From Flavobacteriaceae bacterium Ap0902 (GTDB lineage Bacteria > Bacteroidota > Bacteroidia > Flavobacteriales > Weeksellaceae): 64,000 nt of DNA. The position numbers and the translations under genes were made by a program. The notes under the pieces are model-generated. The model ran no database searches and was not told the origin of the DNA. It saw only the letters and a list, made by a program, of their open reading frames with translations. The DNA is taken from the NCBI GenBank assembly GCA_009835005.1, contig WTFG01000001.1:434001-498000 (forward strand). The letters run 5' to 3'. Position 1 is the first letter of the stretch; each line of letters starts with the position of its first letter. Below are positions 27,440 to 37,488 of this stretch, in pieces.

Positions 27440-29599
27440 TTAATCTAAGCTTCTCATCCCCATTTCATATAAAGCAAATGAAAGCATATCTGTATTTTCT
27501 TCTATCACTAATTCGGTAGGTCTTCCTGCACCGTGTCCTGCTTTGGTTTCAATTCTGATTAAAGTAGGATTGTCACAAGCTTGTTTGTCTTGTAATTCTG
27601 CTGCAAATTTATAACTATGAGCAGGGACAACTCTATCATCATGGTCGCCAGTCATTACCAATGTAGAAGGATAGCAAACACCTTCTCTTACATTATGTAC
27701 AGGTGAGTAAGATTTTAAATATTCAAACATCTCTTTGTTATCTTCGGCTGTTCCATAATCATAAGCCCAACCAGCACCTGCTGTAAATGTGTGATAACGC
27801 AACATATCTAAAACGCCAACACCTGGCAAGGCGACTTTAAATAAATCTGGGCGCATGGTTTCTGTAGCGCCTACCAGCAATCCACCGTTCGATCTACCAG
27901 AGATTGCAGTATAAGCGGGTGATGTATATTTTTTCTTATGTAAATATTCTGCCGCTGTAATGAAGTCATTAAATACATTTTTCTTTTGCATTTGGCGTCC
28001 ACCATCATGCCATGCTTTTCCATATTCTCCACCACCACGCAGGTTGGCGACTGCATAGATTCCGCCATTTTCCAGCCATGTGGCATTCACTACACTAAAG
28101 CTTGGTGTCAAACTGATGTTAAATCCACCATATCCATATAAAATCGTAGGGTTTTTACCATCTAGCTTGATTCCTTTTTTATGGGTGATTGTCATAGGAA
28201 TTTTGGTTCCGTCTTTAGAAGTGTAAAACACCTGTTTACTAACGAAATCCTCTGGATTAAAGTTAATATTTGGTTTTTGGTATAGTTCTGATTCGCCAGA
28301 AATCACATCATATTTAAAGATAGAAGTTGGATACACATAATTGGTAAAACTATAGTATAACTCCTTTTCATCCTTTTTACTGCTGAATCCGCCTGCACTT
28401 CCAATGGCTGGTAGTTTAATTTCTCTGATTAAATCTCCTTGGTAACTATACTGTAATACTTGGTCGCTGGCATCCTTTAAATATTGTGCAAAGAAGAATC
28501 CACCTGCCTTGGAAACGGATAATACGTTTTTGGTCTCAGGAATCACATCTACCCAATTCTCTGGAGTAGGGTTAGCAGCGTTGACTTTCACCAAACGATT
28601 ATTAGGCGCATCTAAATTGGTAAGAATATATAGTGTATCTTCATCGTTATCCACCAGATGACTACTCGTATCAAAATTGTTGAGAATAGGAGTAAAGTCT
28701 TTCTGATTATTCTTTAAATCCCGAATATATAATTCATTCCCCGTGGTAGAAATAGCCGCGGTAACTACTAAAAAACGTTCATCTTCCGTTAAATAAGAAC
28801 CAATATATCTTCTTGGTGTTTCCTCTCCACCAAAGATTAATTCGTCTTGACTTTGGGGTGTTCCTAATTTGTGATAAAATAGTTTATGTTGTGAAGTTTT
28901 AGCAGAAAGTTCACTTCCATTTTTAGGTTTATCATAAGATGAGTAGTAGAACCCTTCTTTCCCCTTCCAAGCAATACCACTAAACTTCACATCACGCAAT
29001 GTATCTTCTACTTGCCTTCTATTTTCAGTATCAATGATGATTACCTTTCTCCAGTCAGATCCACCTTCAGAGATGGAATAGGCAGCAAGGCTACCGTCTT
29101 TGGTAAAGTCAATCCCAGCCAGTGAAGTGGTACCATCTTGGGAAAACTGATTCGGATCTAAAAATACTTCTTGGGTTCCATTTTCTTTTTTTCTATATAA
29201 AACAGCATGTTGTTGCAACCCAACATTTTTGTAGAAATAAGTCCAATCTCCTTCTTTGAAAGGTGCACTAAATTTTTCATAATTCCATAAGTCTGTCATC
29301 TGTTTTTTAATCTTCTCTCTAAATGGAATTTGGTCTAAATAATTAAATGTTACCTTATTTTGTTCTTTTACCCAAGCTTTGGTATCATCTGCTAAATCAT
29401 CTTCTAGCCAACGATAAGGGTCTTCTACAGTAGTTCCAAAGTGGTTATAGGTTACATTCCCTTTTTTAGTAGTTGGATATTTCAATTCTTTTGTAGTTTT
29501 TAGATTTTCCATTTTTGGGATAGAATTGCTTTGACTGGTATGTGTAACAGCACATGATGCTAAAATACATGCAGTGGCAAGAATAGTTAATTTTTTCAT
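27440..29599 (-). CDS. Prolyl oligopeptidase (S9A family), lipoprotein
   Basis: Serine peptidase that cleaves peptides after proline. 719 residues with a lipoprotein-like signal (MKKLTILATACILASC), so probably periplasmic and membrane-anchored. N-terminal seven-bladed propeller about 75-470 (VEDPYRWLEDD marks its start), C-terminal alpha/beta hydrolase with catalytic Ser570 in ISGRSNGG, Asp in GDHDDRVVP (654/655) and His689 in KAGHGAG. It stands alone on the minus strand, convergent with the HMG-CoA reductase and divergent from tdk. Confidence 0.94.
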   Translation of the reverse strand: MKKLTILATACILASCAVTHTSQSNSIPKMENLKTTKELKYPTTKKGNVTYNHFGTTVEDPYRWLEDDLADDTKAWVKEQNKVTFNYLDQIPFREKIKKQMTDLWNYEKFSAPFKEGDWTYFYKNVGLQQHAVLYRKKENGTQEVFLDPNQFSQDGTTSLAGIDFTKDGSLAAYSISEGGSDWRKVIIIDTENRRQVEDTLRDVKFSGIAWKGKEGFYYSSYDKPKNGSELSAKTSQHKLFYHKLGTPQSQDELIFGGEETPRRYIGSYLTEDERFLVVTAAISTTGNELYIRDLKNNQKDFTPILNNFDTSSHLVDNDEDTLYILTNLDAPNNRLVKVNAANPTPENWVDVIPETKNVLSVSKAGGFFFAQYLKDASDQVLQYSYQGDLIREIKLPAIGSAGGFSSKKDEKELYYSFTNYVYPTSIFKYDVISGESELYQKPNINFNPEDFVSKQVFYTSKDGTKIPMTITHKKGIKLDGKNPTILYGYGGFNISLTPSFSVVNATWLENGGIYAVANLRGGGEYGKAWHDGGRQMQKKNVFNDFITAAEYLHKKKYTSPAYTAISGRSNGGLLVGATETMRPDLFKVALPGVGVLDMLRYHTFTAGAGWAYDYGTAEDNKEMFEYLKSYSPVHNVREGVCYPSTLVMTGDHDDRVVPAHSYKFAAELQDKQACDNPTLIRIETKAGHGAGRPTELVIEENTDMLSFALYEMGMRSLD

Positions 29600-29735
29600 T
29601 AAAGCTTTTAATTAGAGATATTTTTTTAAAGATATCAAATTAGTAAAAGAATGCAAAACAATGAGATAGCGTATAACGGAACTTTTAGAATTGTTAAGCA
29701 CAGTTTTTAACCTCACAATTAATAGAAAAATGCTG

Positions 29736-29743
29736 TAAATTTG
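29736..29743 (+). promoter_or_regulatory. -7 promoter box (TAAATTTG) of tdk
   Basis: TAnnTTTG match ending 4 bases before the tdk ATG; predicts a leaderless tdk-murF-alr transcript. Confidence 0.6.
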
Positions 29744-29747
29744 AACT

Positions 29748-30347
29748 ATGTTTTTGGAAAATACAGTAAATCCGCAACAACACACAGGATGGATAGAGGT
29801 AATCTGTGGCTCTATGTTCTCTGGCAAAACAGAGGAGTTAATTCGCAGGATTAAACGTGCAGAATTTGCAGGACAACATGTAGAAATATTTAAGCCAGCA
29901 GTAGACAAGCGATATGATGAAGAAGAAGTAGTTTCACATGATCAAAATAGTCTTTTAGGCACGCCCATAGAGTCAAGTTCTAATTTGATTTTACTAGCAG
30001 ATGATTGTGATGTTGTGGGCATTGATGAAGCTCAATTCTTTGATGATGGTATTGTACAGGTGGTGAATGATCTAGCTAACAGTGGTAAACGCGTGATTAT
30101 AGCTGGGCTTGATATGGATTTTAAAGGAAGACCTTTTGGTCCCATGCCTAATCTAATGGCTATTGCAGAATATGTGACTAAAGTACATGCGATATGTGTG
30201 AGAACTGGAAATTTAGCTAATTATTCTCATCGTAAAATTAGAAGCGACAAATTAGTAGAGTTAGGAGAAACGCAAGAGTATGAGCCTCTTAGCAGGGCTG
30301 TATTTTGGAAGGCTATAGAGCAAGATAAAAAATTGAAACAAGAATGA
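29748..30347 (+). CDS. tdk: Thymidine kinase
   Basis: Salvage enzyme that phosphorylates thymidine with ATP. 199 residues, as usual for the type II family. P-loop GSMFSGKT at 21-28, catalytic Glu94 in GIDEAQFF, and substrate-lasso region [16 protein letters not shown]. In many type II enzymes four cysteines bind a structural zinc near the C-terminus; here only one (Cys in AICVR) is seen in that area, so the zinc site is apparently lost, as in related flavobacterial enzymes I recall. The stop overlaps the next ATG (ATGA), so it is translationally coupled to murF-alr. Confidence 0.95.
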   Translation: MFLENTVNPQQHTGWIEVICGSMFSGKTEELIRRIKRAEFAGQHVEIFKPAVDKRYDEEEVVSHDQNSLLGTPIESSSNLILLADDCDVVGIDEAQFFDDGIVQVVNDLANSGKRVIIAGLDMDFKGRPFGPMPNLMAIAEYVTKVHAICVRTGNLANYSHRKIRSDKLVELGETQEYEPLSRAVFWKAIEQDKKLKQE

Positions 30348-32785
30348 TTCCTTATACTTTAGAAAAAATTGGACAAATCATTCATGCAGAAATTATCGGA
30401 GATAAAAAGGCAGTAATAGATCAAGTTTGGTTTGATTCTAGACATGTGGCTGGTCAATCTCAAGGAATTTTTTTTGCGATTCCTGGTGTACAAAGAGACG
30501 GTGCTAATTTTATAAAAGAAGTTTTTGAAAAAGGTGTTCAGAACTTTGTAGTTACAAAAGCCATTAAGGAATTACCTGCCAATTTTCTTGTGGTAGACGA
30601 TGTGACACGTGCATTACAAAAATGGGCCACGTATCACCGGCAACAGTATAAAAGCATGGTGGTTGGGATTACAGGTACACATGGGAAGACCATTGTCAAA
30701 GAATGGCTTTATCAATTGTTATATCAACAATTGAGCATTGTACGTAGTCCCAAAAGTTATAATTCGCAGATTGGTGTCCCGTTATCTATTTTAGAAATGA
30801 CCCCAGATGCAGATCTTTCTGTCATAGAATTAGGGATTTCTAAACCTGGAGAAATGGAAAGTATTTCTGCTATTGTGAACCCAGATATTGCGGTGCTCAC
30901 CATGATGGGAAATGCCCATTCAGAATCTTTTAAAAATAGAGAAGAGCAGGCTCAAGAGAAAATTAAACTCTTTGTACAGGCTAAGAAAATCATTATACCT
31001 TTTGATGATGCCTTGATTAGGGATTATGTTTTAAATCATTACAATCATAAACAAATCGTCACTTTTGGATCAGATGAAAATGCTGATGTACAGTTGGCAT
31101 CCGCATTGAATAACCCGAATATGACAATTAAATATAAGGGTAGAACTTATCATCTCCAATTACCATTTAATAATGAAGCCGCTATCTATAATGCCTTGAT
31201 TTGTTTTACAGTAGTTACACAACTCCATGTGGATTTAAATAAAGTGATTGGTCTTTTTAATCATTTGCAACCCGTAGAGATGCGTTTAGCGCAAAAAGAA
31301 GGAATTAATAACACTGTGTTGATAGATGATACGTATAATTCTGATTTATCATCTATTTTAATTGCTTTAAATGCCTTAAACAATCATCCTTATTTCCGTA
31401 AAACATTAATTCTTACAGATGTTTTACAAGATAGGTTAAAACCAAAAGAACTCTATACCAAAGTGGCCCATTGGGTGAATGCCTATCCCATCCAGAAAGT
31501 CATTTTGATAGGGAAAGAGATAGATCAATACAAGGATTTATTCAAAAATTTATTTGCCTCTTATCGGGATACAGAAAGTTTTTTAGATCATTTAAATGTG
31601 ACTGATTTTCATGAAGAGGTTATTCTTTTAAAGGGGGCACGTAAATATGAATTAGAAAGGATTTCTAAATTCTTTCAGGTTAAATCACATGATACTGTAT
31701 TAGAAGTTGATTTAGAAAATTTAATCAGCAATGTAAAATACCTCAAAAGTAAACTAAATCCTAGCACAGAGATGATGGCCATGGTGAAAGCCGATGGTTA
31801 TGGCATGGGTGCTGTAGGAGTGGCGCAAGCATTAATGAACTATCATATTAAATATTTCGGGGTGGCTTATGCAGATGAGGGAGAGGAGTTAAGAAAACAT
31901 GGCATCACCCAAAATATCATGGTTTTGAATCCAGAACAGAGCAGTTATGATACCATCATTAATAATCAATTAGAGCCAGAGGTTTATAGTTTCAGGATGC
32001 TAAATAATTTTACAGAAGCGCTTATTCAGCATAAAATACAAGTGTCCTATCCTATTCATTTAAAATTAAATACAGGCATGAATCGTTTAGGATTTAAAAA
32101 AGAACAAATTTCTGAATTGATTCAGCAATTAGCAGATAATCCTTATGTGAAAGTAAAGTCTATTTTTTCTCATTTTGCTACGAGTGATATTCCAGAACAA
32201 GAGGATTTTGTGCATCAACAAGCGGCACTTTATCAGGAAATGTATGATAGGATTGCTTTTAATTTGGGGTATAATCCCATCCGTCATATTAGCAATACTG
32301 CTGCAATTTTGCACTACCCAGAATATCAGATGGATATGGTGAGACCTGGCATAGGGATATACGGTGTTTCTCCAGATGAAGAGAATCAAAAATTTTTGAA
32401 AAATGTCGTTACTTTTAAAACAGTGATTTCACAGATTAATGAATTAGAGATTGGCGAAACTGTGAGTTATGGCAGACGGTTTACTGCGCTAGAACCAACT
32501 AAAATTGCTACATTGCCTGTAGGCTATGCAGATGGTGTTAAGAGAATATTAGGTAATGGCAATGGACACGTGATGATCAATGGACAAGAAGCGAAGACCG
32601 TAGGAACTACTTGTATGGATATGATGATGGTAGATATCACCCATATTAATTGCAAGGAGGGAGATGAAGTAATTATTTTTGGTGAAAACCTTTCTGTTAA
32701 GAAATTAGCATCATGGTGCAATACGATTCCGTATGAGATTCTAACCTCTGTATCTAAAAGAGTAAAAAGAATTTATATTCAGTAA
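30344..32785 (+). CDS. murF-alr: Bifunctional MurF ligase / alanine racemase
   Basis: Fusion of two cell-wall enzymes, 813 residues. Residues 1 to about 445: UDP-N-acetylmuramoyl-tripeptide:D-alanyl-D-alanine ligase (MurF), with ATP loop [14 protein letters not shown] (from residue 108) and later [13 protein letters not shown]. Residues about 450-813: PLP-dependent alanine racemase, with PLP lysine Lys482 in [20 protein letters not shown], and the C-terminal [11 protein letters not shown]. The racemase makes the D-alanine that feeds D-Ala-D-Ala for the ligase. This fusion is known in Bacteroidota. It overlaps tdk by 4 bases. Confidence 0.95.
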   Translation: MIPYTLEKIGQIIHAEIIGDKKAVIDQVWFDSRHVAGQSQGIFFAIPGVQRDGANFIKEVFEKGVQNFVVTKAIKELPANFLVVDDVTRALQKWATYHRQQYKSMVVGITGTHGKTIVKEWLYQLLYQQLSIVRSPKSYNSQIGVPLSILEMTPDADLSVIELGISKPGEMESISAIVNPDIAVLTMMGNAHSESFKNREEQAQEKIKLFVQAKKIIIPFDDALIRDYVLNHYNHKQIVTFGSDENADVQLASALNNPNMTIKYKGRTYHLQLPFNNEAAIYNALICFTVVTQLHVDLNKVIGLFNHLQPVEMRLAQKEGINNTVLIDDTYNSDLSSILIALNALNNHPYFRKTLILTDVLQDRLKPKELYTKVAHWVNAYPIQKVILIGKEIDQYKDLFKNLFASYRDTESFLDHLNVTDFHEEVILLKGARKYELERISKFFQVKSHDTVLEVDLENLISNVKYLKSKLNPSTEMMAMVKADGYGMGAVGVAQALMNYHIKYFGVAYADEGEELRKHGITQNIMVLNPEQSSYDTIINNQLEPEVYSFRMLNNFTEALIQHKIQVSYPIHLKLNTGMNRLGFKKEQISELIQQLADNPYVKVKSIFSHFATSDIPEQEDFVHQQAALYQEMYDRIAFNLGYNPIRHISNTAAILHYPEYQMDMVRPGIGIYGVSPDEENQKFLKNVVTFKTVISQINELEIGETVSYGRRFTALEPTKIATLPVGYADGVKRILGNGNGHVMINGQEAKTVGTTCMDMMMVDITHINCKEGDEVIIFGENLSVKKLASWCNTIPYEILTSVSKRVKRIYIQ

Positions 32786-32860
32786 AAAAATATTTAAATC
32801 TCTGATTTTATTTTTCACCCTAAAATTACTACATTTATAAAACTTCAAAATTTATTAATT

Positions 32861-33199
32861 ATGAGTAAATTACAAGAAAAAGTAGATGAAATGGCAGGAG
32901 CCATGAAAGACATGAACGAATCTCCAGACATGGATTTATTAATGGCAGTTTGCAAAGGCTTAGGACCTGCTTTATATAATAGTGATGCTGCCTACGTAGC
33001 AACGTCTGATAAGGAAGAGGTAGATAGATTAAAAAAGAATTTCTTGATCAAGAAACTCGGTTTATCAGAAAGTGATGATTTAGATGGTGCTATTGATATG
33101 GTTACAGAAAAAATGGGGAAATCTAACCCAAGAAAACATCGGGCTATTTTCTATTATTTATTAACTAAACATTTCAAAAAAGAAAGTATTTATAAATAA
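32861..33199 (+). CDS. DUF2853 family protein
   Basis: 112-residue small acidic/basic helical cytoplasmic protein. The sequence (MSKLQEKVDEMAGAMKDM, YVATSDKEEVDRLKKNFL, KHRAIFYYLLTKHF) matches DUF2853, a conserved family of unknown function. No signal peptide or membrane segment. It is a single-gene unit, with a terminator hairpin 25 bp after its stop. Confidence 0.88.
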   Translation: MSKLQEKVDEMAGAMKDMNESPDMDLLMAVCKGLGPALYNSDAAYVATSDKEEVDRLKKNFLIKKLGLSESDDLDGAIDMVTEKMGKSNPRKHRAIFYYLLTKHFKKESIYK

Positions 33200-33224
33200 G
33201 ATTCAATTGAATATGTTAGTCTAA

Positions 33225-33253
33225 AGTCTCATTTTTTGATGAGGCTTTTTTTA
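33225..33253 (+). terminator. Rho-independent terminator
   Basis: AGTCTCAT / ATGAGGCT with a T-rich loop and seven T after it; follows the DUF2853 gene. Confidence 0.8.
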
Positions 33254-33327
33254 TTGATTCTAAATTAATGGATTTGCCAGTATTGGGAATGGTTTTTAGT
33301 ATATTACATTAGTTTAAGTTTATATTC

Positions 33328-34329
33328 ATGACATTAGAACAAGCACAAAAGGCGCTTCCACTCAAAGGTTATCTAGATATGCCTACTCCAAAGAGCGAAG
33401 AGCTAATACAAGAGATTAACAGATTGCGCAAAGAAAAGAATGCAGTAATTCTTGCACATTATTATCAGACAGGAGATATACAAGATATTGCAGACTTTTT
33501 AGGGGATAGTTTGCAATTGGCTCGGGCTGCACAAAATACAGAGGCAGATATGATTTTGTTCTGTGGTGTGCACTTTATGGCAGAAGCAGCCAAAATATTA
33601 AATCCTACCAAAAAAGTAGTTTTACCAGATCTATTGGCAGGTTGCTCTCTAGCAGATGCGTGTTCTGGAGAAGGTTTAAGGGAGTTCAGAGCCAAGCATC
33701 CGGGTTCTGTGGTCGTTACTTACATCAATTGTGATGCGGGGACGAAAGCAGAAAGCGATTATATTGTAACTTCATCTAATGCGAAGCAGATTATTTCTCA
33801 AATTCCAGAGGATGAAAAGATTATTTTTGCACCAGATAAAAATCTTGGAACTTATTTGAGCAAAGTCACGGGTCGTGAGATGATTTTATGGGATGGCGTA
33901 TGCATTGTACATGAAGCTTTTTCTTTTGAAAGAATCGCACAGCAATTAATGGAAAATCCTAATGCCAAATTAATAGCACATCCAGAAAGTGAAGCTGCTA
34001 TTTTGGATATGGCAGAATTTGTGGGTTCTACCTCGGCGCTTTTAAGTTATGTAGAAAAGGATGAGGCAAATACCTTCATTGTAGCTACAGAAGAAGGGAT
34101 ATTACATGAAATGCGAAAGAGAGCACCATCTAAACATTTAATTCCTGCTTTCCCAGAGGATGAAACTTGCGCTTGTAGTGAGTGTTTTTATATGAAAAGA
34201 AACACGATGGAGAAGCTTTATTTAGCTTTAAAATATGAACAACCAGAGATTTTAATGGATGAGGCTTTAAGAAAACAAGCTTTGATTCCTATAGAAAGAA
34301 TGTTAGAAATGAGTAAGAATATTAAATAA
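33328..34329 (+). CDS. nadA: Quinolinate synthase A
   Basis: Condenses iminoaspartate with dihydroxyacetone phosphate to quinolinate in de novo NAD synthesis; a [4Fe-4S] enzyme. 333 residues. Landmarks: AVILAHYYQTGDIQDIADF, the cluster cysteines in FCGVHFMAEAAKIL, GCSLADAC and the C-terminal CACSECFYMKRN, plus ETCACSEC. No nadB or nadC gene lies nearby; the gene appears monocistronic, followed by a split hairpin structure (34356-34487). Confidence 0.95.
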   Translation: MTLEQAQKALPLKGYLDMPTPKSEELIQEINRLRKEKNAVILAHYYQTGDIQDIADFLGDSLQLARAAQNTEADMILFCGVHFMAEAAKILNPTKKVVLPDLLAGCSLADACSGEGLREFRAKHPGSVVVTYINCDAGTKAESDYIVTSSNAKQIISQIPEDEKIIFAPDKNLGTYLSKVTGREMILWDGVCIVHEAFSFERIAQQLMENPNAKLIAHPESEAAILDMAEFVGSTSALLSYVEKDEANTFIVATEEGILHEMRKRAPSKHLIPAFPEDETCACSECFYMKRNTMEKLYLALKYEQPEILMDEALRKQALIPIERMLEMSKNIK

Positions 34330-34355
34330 AACATTTTTTCATTCTAAAATTGGTT

Positions 34356-34487
34356 AGTAGCCATCTTAAAACAGCAACTTGTCATGCTAAATTTTTTTAA
34401 GGGTCTCATAATAACTTGATTATTAAATCGATGAGATCCTGAAGCTAGTTCAGGATGACCAGTTATTTAGTTTTTGAGACGGCTACT
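34356..34487 (+). repeat. Nested inverted-repeat element inside a terminator-like stem
   Basis: Outer arms AGTAGCCATCT (34356-34366) and AGACGGCTACT (34477-34487, then TTTT) pair with one G-U and match the compact terminator stem at 35602-35631. Between them lies an 89-bp element (34376-34464) with its own imperfect terminal inverted repeats, AACTTGTCATGCT and AGGATGACCAGTT (11 of 13 pairing), plus inner hairpins GGTCTCAT/ATGAGATCC and ATCCTGAA/TTCAGGAT. It looks like a short repeat (MITE- or REP-like) inserted into the loop of the nadA terminator. Confidence 0.6.
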
Positions 34488-34563
34488 TTTGTATCCAATA
34501 TGGTCAAAAAATCCATTGCGTATAGAACCGATTAAGCCTAAATCAGCTCTATAAAATTTAGTG

Positions 34564-34571
34564 TAAATTTG
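34564..34571 (+). promoter_or_regulatory. -7 promoter box (TAAATTTG) of lplA
   Basis: TAnnTTTG match ending 17 bases before the lplA ATG, predicting a leader of about 10 bases. Confidence 0.55.
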
Positions 34572-34588
34572 CATTAAATTAATATGCT

Positions 34589-35575
34589 ATGATCATTATA
34601 GATTCTCCCTCTACAGATGCCTATTTCAATATAGCTTCAGAAGAATATTTATTAAATCAATATCCAGAAGAAGAAATTTTCTTGTTATATGTAAATGCAC
34701 CGTCTATCATCATCGGTAAGTTTCAAAATACTTTAGCAGAGATTAATCTGGATTATGTGAGAGATCATCATATTAAAGTGGTCCGTAGAATGTCTGGAGG
34801 TGGTGCTGTATATCATGATTTAGGAAATCTAAACTTTTCTTTTCATGTACCTCATAAAGATCAAGATTTTATGGATTTTAGCCAATTTACCCAACCTATA
34901 GTAGACTTGTTGCAGTCTATGAATGTCCCAGCAGCATTAAAAGGTAGAAATGATTTGTTGGTAGATGGTAAGAAATTTAGTGGAAACGCTAAGCTTTCTA
35001 GAAAAGGAAAAATTATACAACATGGGACAATTCTTATAGACTCGGAGATGAGTGTTTTGGCAGATGCTTTAAAAGTAAATCCGCTCAAATTTATAGATAA
35101 AGCCACCAAGTCTACTAGAGCCAGAGTTACCAACCTTATAGAATATTTGCCAGAGGGGACTACGGTAGAGGAGTTAAAGGATAAACTAATTGCCTTTATG
35201 CTTAAAGAAAATAAAGGGGCATATTTATATGAATTGGGCGAGGAGGAGATCAAGGAAATTCAACGTTTGGCAGATGAAAAGTATAGTACATGGGATTGGA
35301 ATTTTGGGTTTTCACCCAATTATAATTTTTCTAGAGCCATTAAAGTTCCCGCAGGGTTCATAGAAGCGCATATAGAAGTTTTAAGAGGGGGCACGATAGA
35401 TAAAGTTAAAATCTTTGGTGATTTTTTCGCATCGGAACCTATAGAACAATTTGAAAACAAACTCATCGGTCAAAATCATGATATAGACTTTTTAAAATCA
35501 TATCTTTCTACAATAGATTTGACCAAGTATTTTGGGAAAGTTACCGTAGATGAAATTTTAGATTTATTCAGGTAA
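34589..35575 (+). CDS. lplA: Lipoate-protein ligase A
   Basis: Activates lipoate with ATP and attaches it to lipoyl domains of 2-oxoacid dehydrogenases and the glycine cleavage H protein. 328 residues. Motifs of the BPL/LplA fold: VVRRMSGGGAVYHDLGNLNF, the lipoyl-AMP lysine region DGKKFSGNAKLSRKGKIIQH, and KSTRARVTNL; the C-terminal domain (WNFGFSPNYNFSRAIKVPAG) is the accessory domain of LplA. A stand-alone gene between two hairpins of related sequence. Confidence 0.94.
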   Translation: MIIIDSPSTDAYFNIASEEYLLNQYPEEEIFLLYVNAPSIIIGKFQNTLAEINLDYVRDHHIKVVRRMSGGGAVYHDLGNLNFSFHVPHKDQDFMDFSQFTQPIVDLLQSMNVPAALKGRNDLLVDGKKFSGNAKLSRKGKIIQHGTILIDSEMSVLADALKVNPLKFIDKATKSTRARVTNLIEYLPEGTTVEELKDKLIAFMLKENKGAYLYELGEEEIKEIQRLADEKYSTWDWNFGFSPNYNFSRAIKVPAGFIEAHIEVLRGGTIDKVKIFGDFFASEPIEQFENKLIGQNHDIDFLKSYLSTIDLTKYFGKVTVDEILDLFR

Positions 35576-35600
35576 CAGCCTAGTATTTTAGAAAAATAAA

Positions 35601-35632
35601 AAGTAGCCGTCTCAATCTTAAGACGGCTACTT
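35601..35632. terminator. Bidirectional terminator between lplA and the minus-strand operon
   Basis: Perfect stem AAGTAGCCGTCT / AGACGGCTACTT. Read on the minus strand it is followed by TTTTATTTTT, a good U tract for the operon ending at 35658; on the plus strand the T tract is weak. Confidence 0.75.
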
Positions 35633-35657
35633 AAAATATTTAGTTATTTAAAAAAAT

Positions 35658-36815
35658 TTAATAACTCATTTCTACAATCTGTTTTGCGTCAGATGGTTTT
35701 ACGATTTGGTTTTCACCAATACCAGGCCAACCACGTTCTGTAAAACGTTCTTCTATGATTTCTGCTGTACCCTTGTAATCTGCTGTGTATTCAGATAATT
35801 TGGTTTGTACCCCTAGTTGATGATAGAAATCTACTAATTTGGAAATAGCATCTTTTGCGTTTTCTTCCTTGCTACCATCTTTGATTTCCCAAACCCGTTC
35901 TGCAAATTGAGCTAATTTATCCTTTTTAGCCTCAAAATTATGTTTGTAGTGATTTGGTCCAATGATGGCTAAAGTTCTAGCGTGATCTATACCAAAAAGT
36001 GCCGTTAACTCATGCCCCATACCATGTACAGCCCAATCGGTAGGAACACCTTGTGAGATAAGACCATTCAATGCCATGGTGCAACTCCACATGAAATTAG
36101 AAGCAGCTTCATAATTATTTCTATCTTTTAAAACCTTTGGCGCCTCATGTATTAAAGTAGATAAAATGCTTTCTGCAAATCTATCTTGTAAATCTGCACC
36201 AATGGGATAGGTCATATATTGTTCTAATACATGATTGAAGGCATCTACAATCCCATTCACGATTTGTCTATCTGGGATAGATTGAATCACCGTAGGGTCT
36301 AGAATAGAAAACTTTGGGAACAATAGGGGACTTCCCATAGAAAGTTTTTCTTTGGTTTCGCGTCTCGATACTACAAACCCAGCATTCATTTCAGATCCAG
36401 TAGCGGGTAAAGTCAAAACTGTGGCAAAAGGTAGCGCCTCTTTAATAGCCGCTCTAGATTTTACCATTTCCCATTTATCGCCTTCGTATTTGGCAGCAGC
36501 CGCCATAAACTTAACCCCATCTATCACAGATCCACCCCCAACTGCGAGTATACAATCTATATTTTCTTTATGGATTAAATCAACACCATCCATCAGTACC
36601 TCATACTCCGGATTTGGCGGAACACCGCCCATTTCTATTACTGTATGGTTGGACAAGGCTTCCATCACTTGATTATAAACACCGTTTTTCTTGATGCTAC
36701 CACCCCCATAAACCATTAAAATTTTATAATCTAATGGAATTTCTTCTTTCAATTTGGCTATTTCTCCTTTTCCAAAGATAATTTTAGTAGGGTTTTGATA
36801 AGTGAAATTTTGCAT
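35658..36815 (-). CDS. Iron-containing alcohol dehydrogenase, YqhD/BDH-type aldehyde reductase
   Basis: NAD(P)H-dependent reductase of aldehydes, 385 residues. GGGSVIDGVKFMAAAAK is the nucleotide-binding loop typical of the YqhD/butanol-dehydrogenase group. Metal ligands by family comparison: Asp and His in IVDAFNHVLEQY, His in HGMGHELTALFG and His in IDHARTLA. YqhD enzymes detoxify short-chain aldehydes from lipid peroxidation, which fits an operon led by an OhrR-like redox regulator. It is the last gene of the minus-strand operon (37950 to 35658), 15 bp after the nitroreductase. Confidence 0.9.
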   Translation of the reverse strand: MQNFTYQNPTKIIFGKGEIAKLKEEIPLDYKILMVYGGGSIKKNGVYNQVMEALSNHTVIEMGGVPPNPEYEVLMDGVDLIHKENIDCILAVGGGSVIDGVKFMAAAAKYEGDKWEMVKSRAAIKEALPFATVLTLPATGSEMNAGFVVSRRETKEKLSMGSPLLFPKFSILDPTVIQSIPDRQIVNGIVDAFNHVLEQYMTYPIGADLQDRFAESILSTLIHEAPKVLKDRNNYEAASNFMWSCTMALNGLISQGVPTDWAVHGMGHELTALFGIDHARTLAIIGPNHYKHNFEAKKDKLAQFAERVWEIKDGSKEENAKDAISKLVDFYHQLGVQTKLSEYTADYKGTAEIIEERFTERGWPGIGENQIVKPSDAKQIVEMSY

Positions 36816-36830
36816 GATAAATGGTTTTTA

Positions 36831-37469
36831 TTAATCTACTCTTGTTACTAAATGATCCATTGGCTTACGTACTTTTACTAAATTGACAAGCCAATCTTTC
36901 TCTACATCTCTATACCCAATAGGTAGTAAAAGTGTGCTACGTAACCCTTTTTCTCTAAGACCTAAAATCTTGTCTAAAGCAACGGGGTCAAAACCTTCCA
37001 TCGGTGTGCTATCTACTCCTTCTTCAATGGCCTGTGTCATAGCAGACATTAATGGAATGTAGGTTTGTCTAGCTGCATGTTGAAAGTTAGCCTCAGCATT
37101 TTGACCACCATATAATGATAATAATTGCTGTCTGTAAGCCTCCCAGCCTTCATTTTTAAAACCTCTTATATCATTGGTTAAATCAAACATATAGTTGATT
37201 CTTTCTGGTGTATAATCATCCCATGCGGCAAATACCAATAGGTGAGAACAAGCTGCAATTGGTTGTTGATTCCAAGCAATTTTTTTGATTTCCTCTTTTA
37301 CTTCTTGATTAGTTATAACAAAAACTTCAAAAGGTTGTAGACCACTAGAAGTAGGAGCCAAGCGAATAGCCTCTAAAATTCTTTCGATAATTTCTTCCTC
37401 TACTTTTTGGCCATTCATCGCTTTACAAGCGTATCTTGCTTTTAATAAATCTAATGTACTTGTATTCAT
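36831..37469 (-). CDS. NAD(P)H-dependent nitroreductase-family oxidoreductase
   Basis: FMN enzyme of the nitroreductase family, 212 residues, NfsB-like length. Landmarks: RYACKAMNGQKV (FMN phosphate region), SGLQPFEVFVI, PIAACSHLLVFAAWDDY, and near the C-terminus LRSTLLLPIGYRDVEKDW. Substrates may be quinones, nitroaromatics or other electrophiles. It is the middle gene of a three-gene minus-strand operon between the MarR/OhrR-type regulator (19 bp upstream) and the aldehyde reductase. Confidence 0.9.
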   Translation of the reverse strand: MNTSTLDLLKARYACKAMNGQKVEEEIIERILEAIRLAPTSSGLQPFEVFVITNQEVKEEIKKIAWNQQPIAACSHLLVFAAWDDYTPERINYMFDLTNDIRGFKNEGWEAYRQQLLSLYGGQNAEANFQHAARQTYIPLMSAMTQAIEEGVDSTPMEGFDPVALDKILGLREKGLRSTLLLPIGYRDVEKDWLVNLVKVRKPMDHLVTRVD

Positions 37470-37488
37470 ATTTAATCTTTATTTAAGT

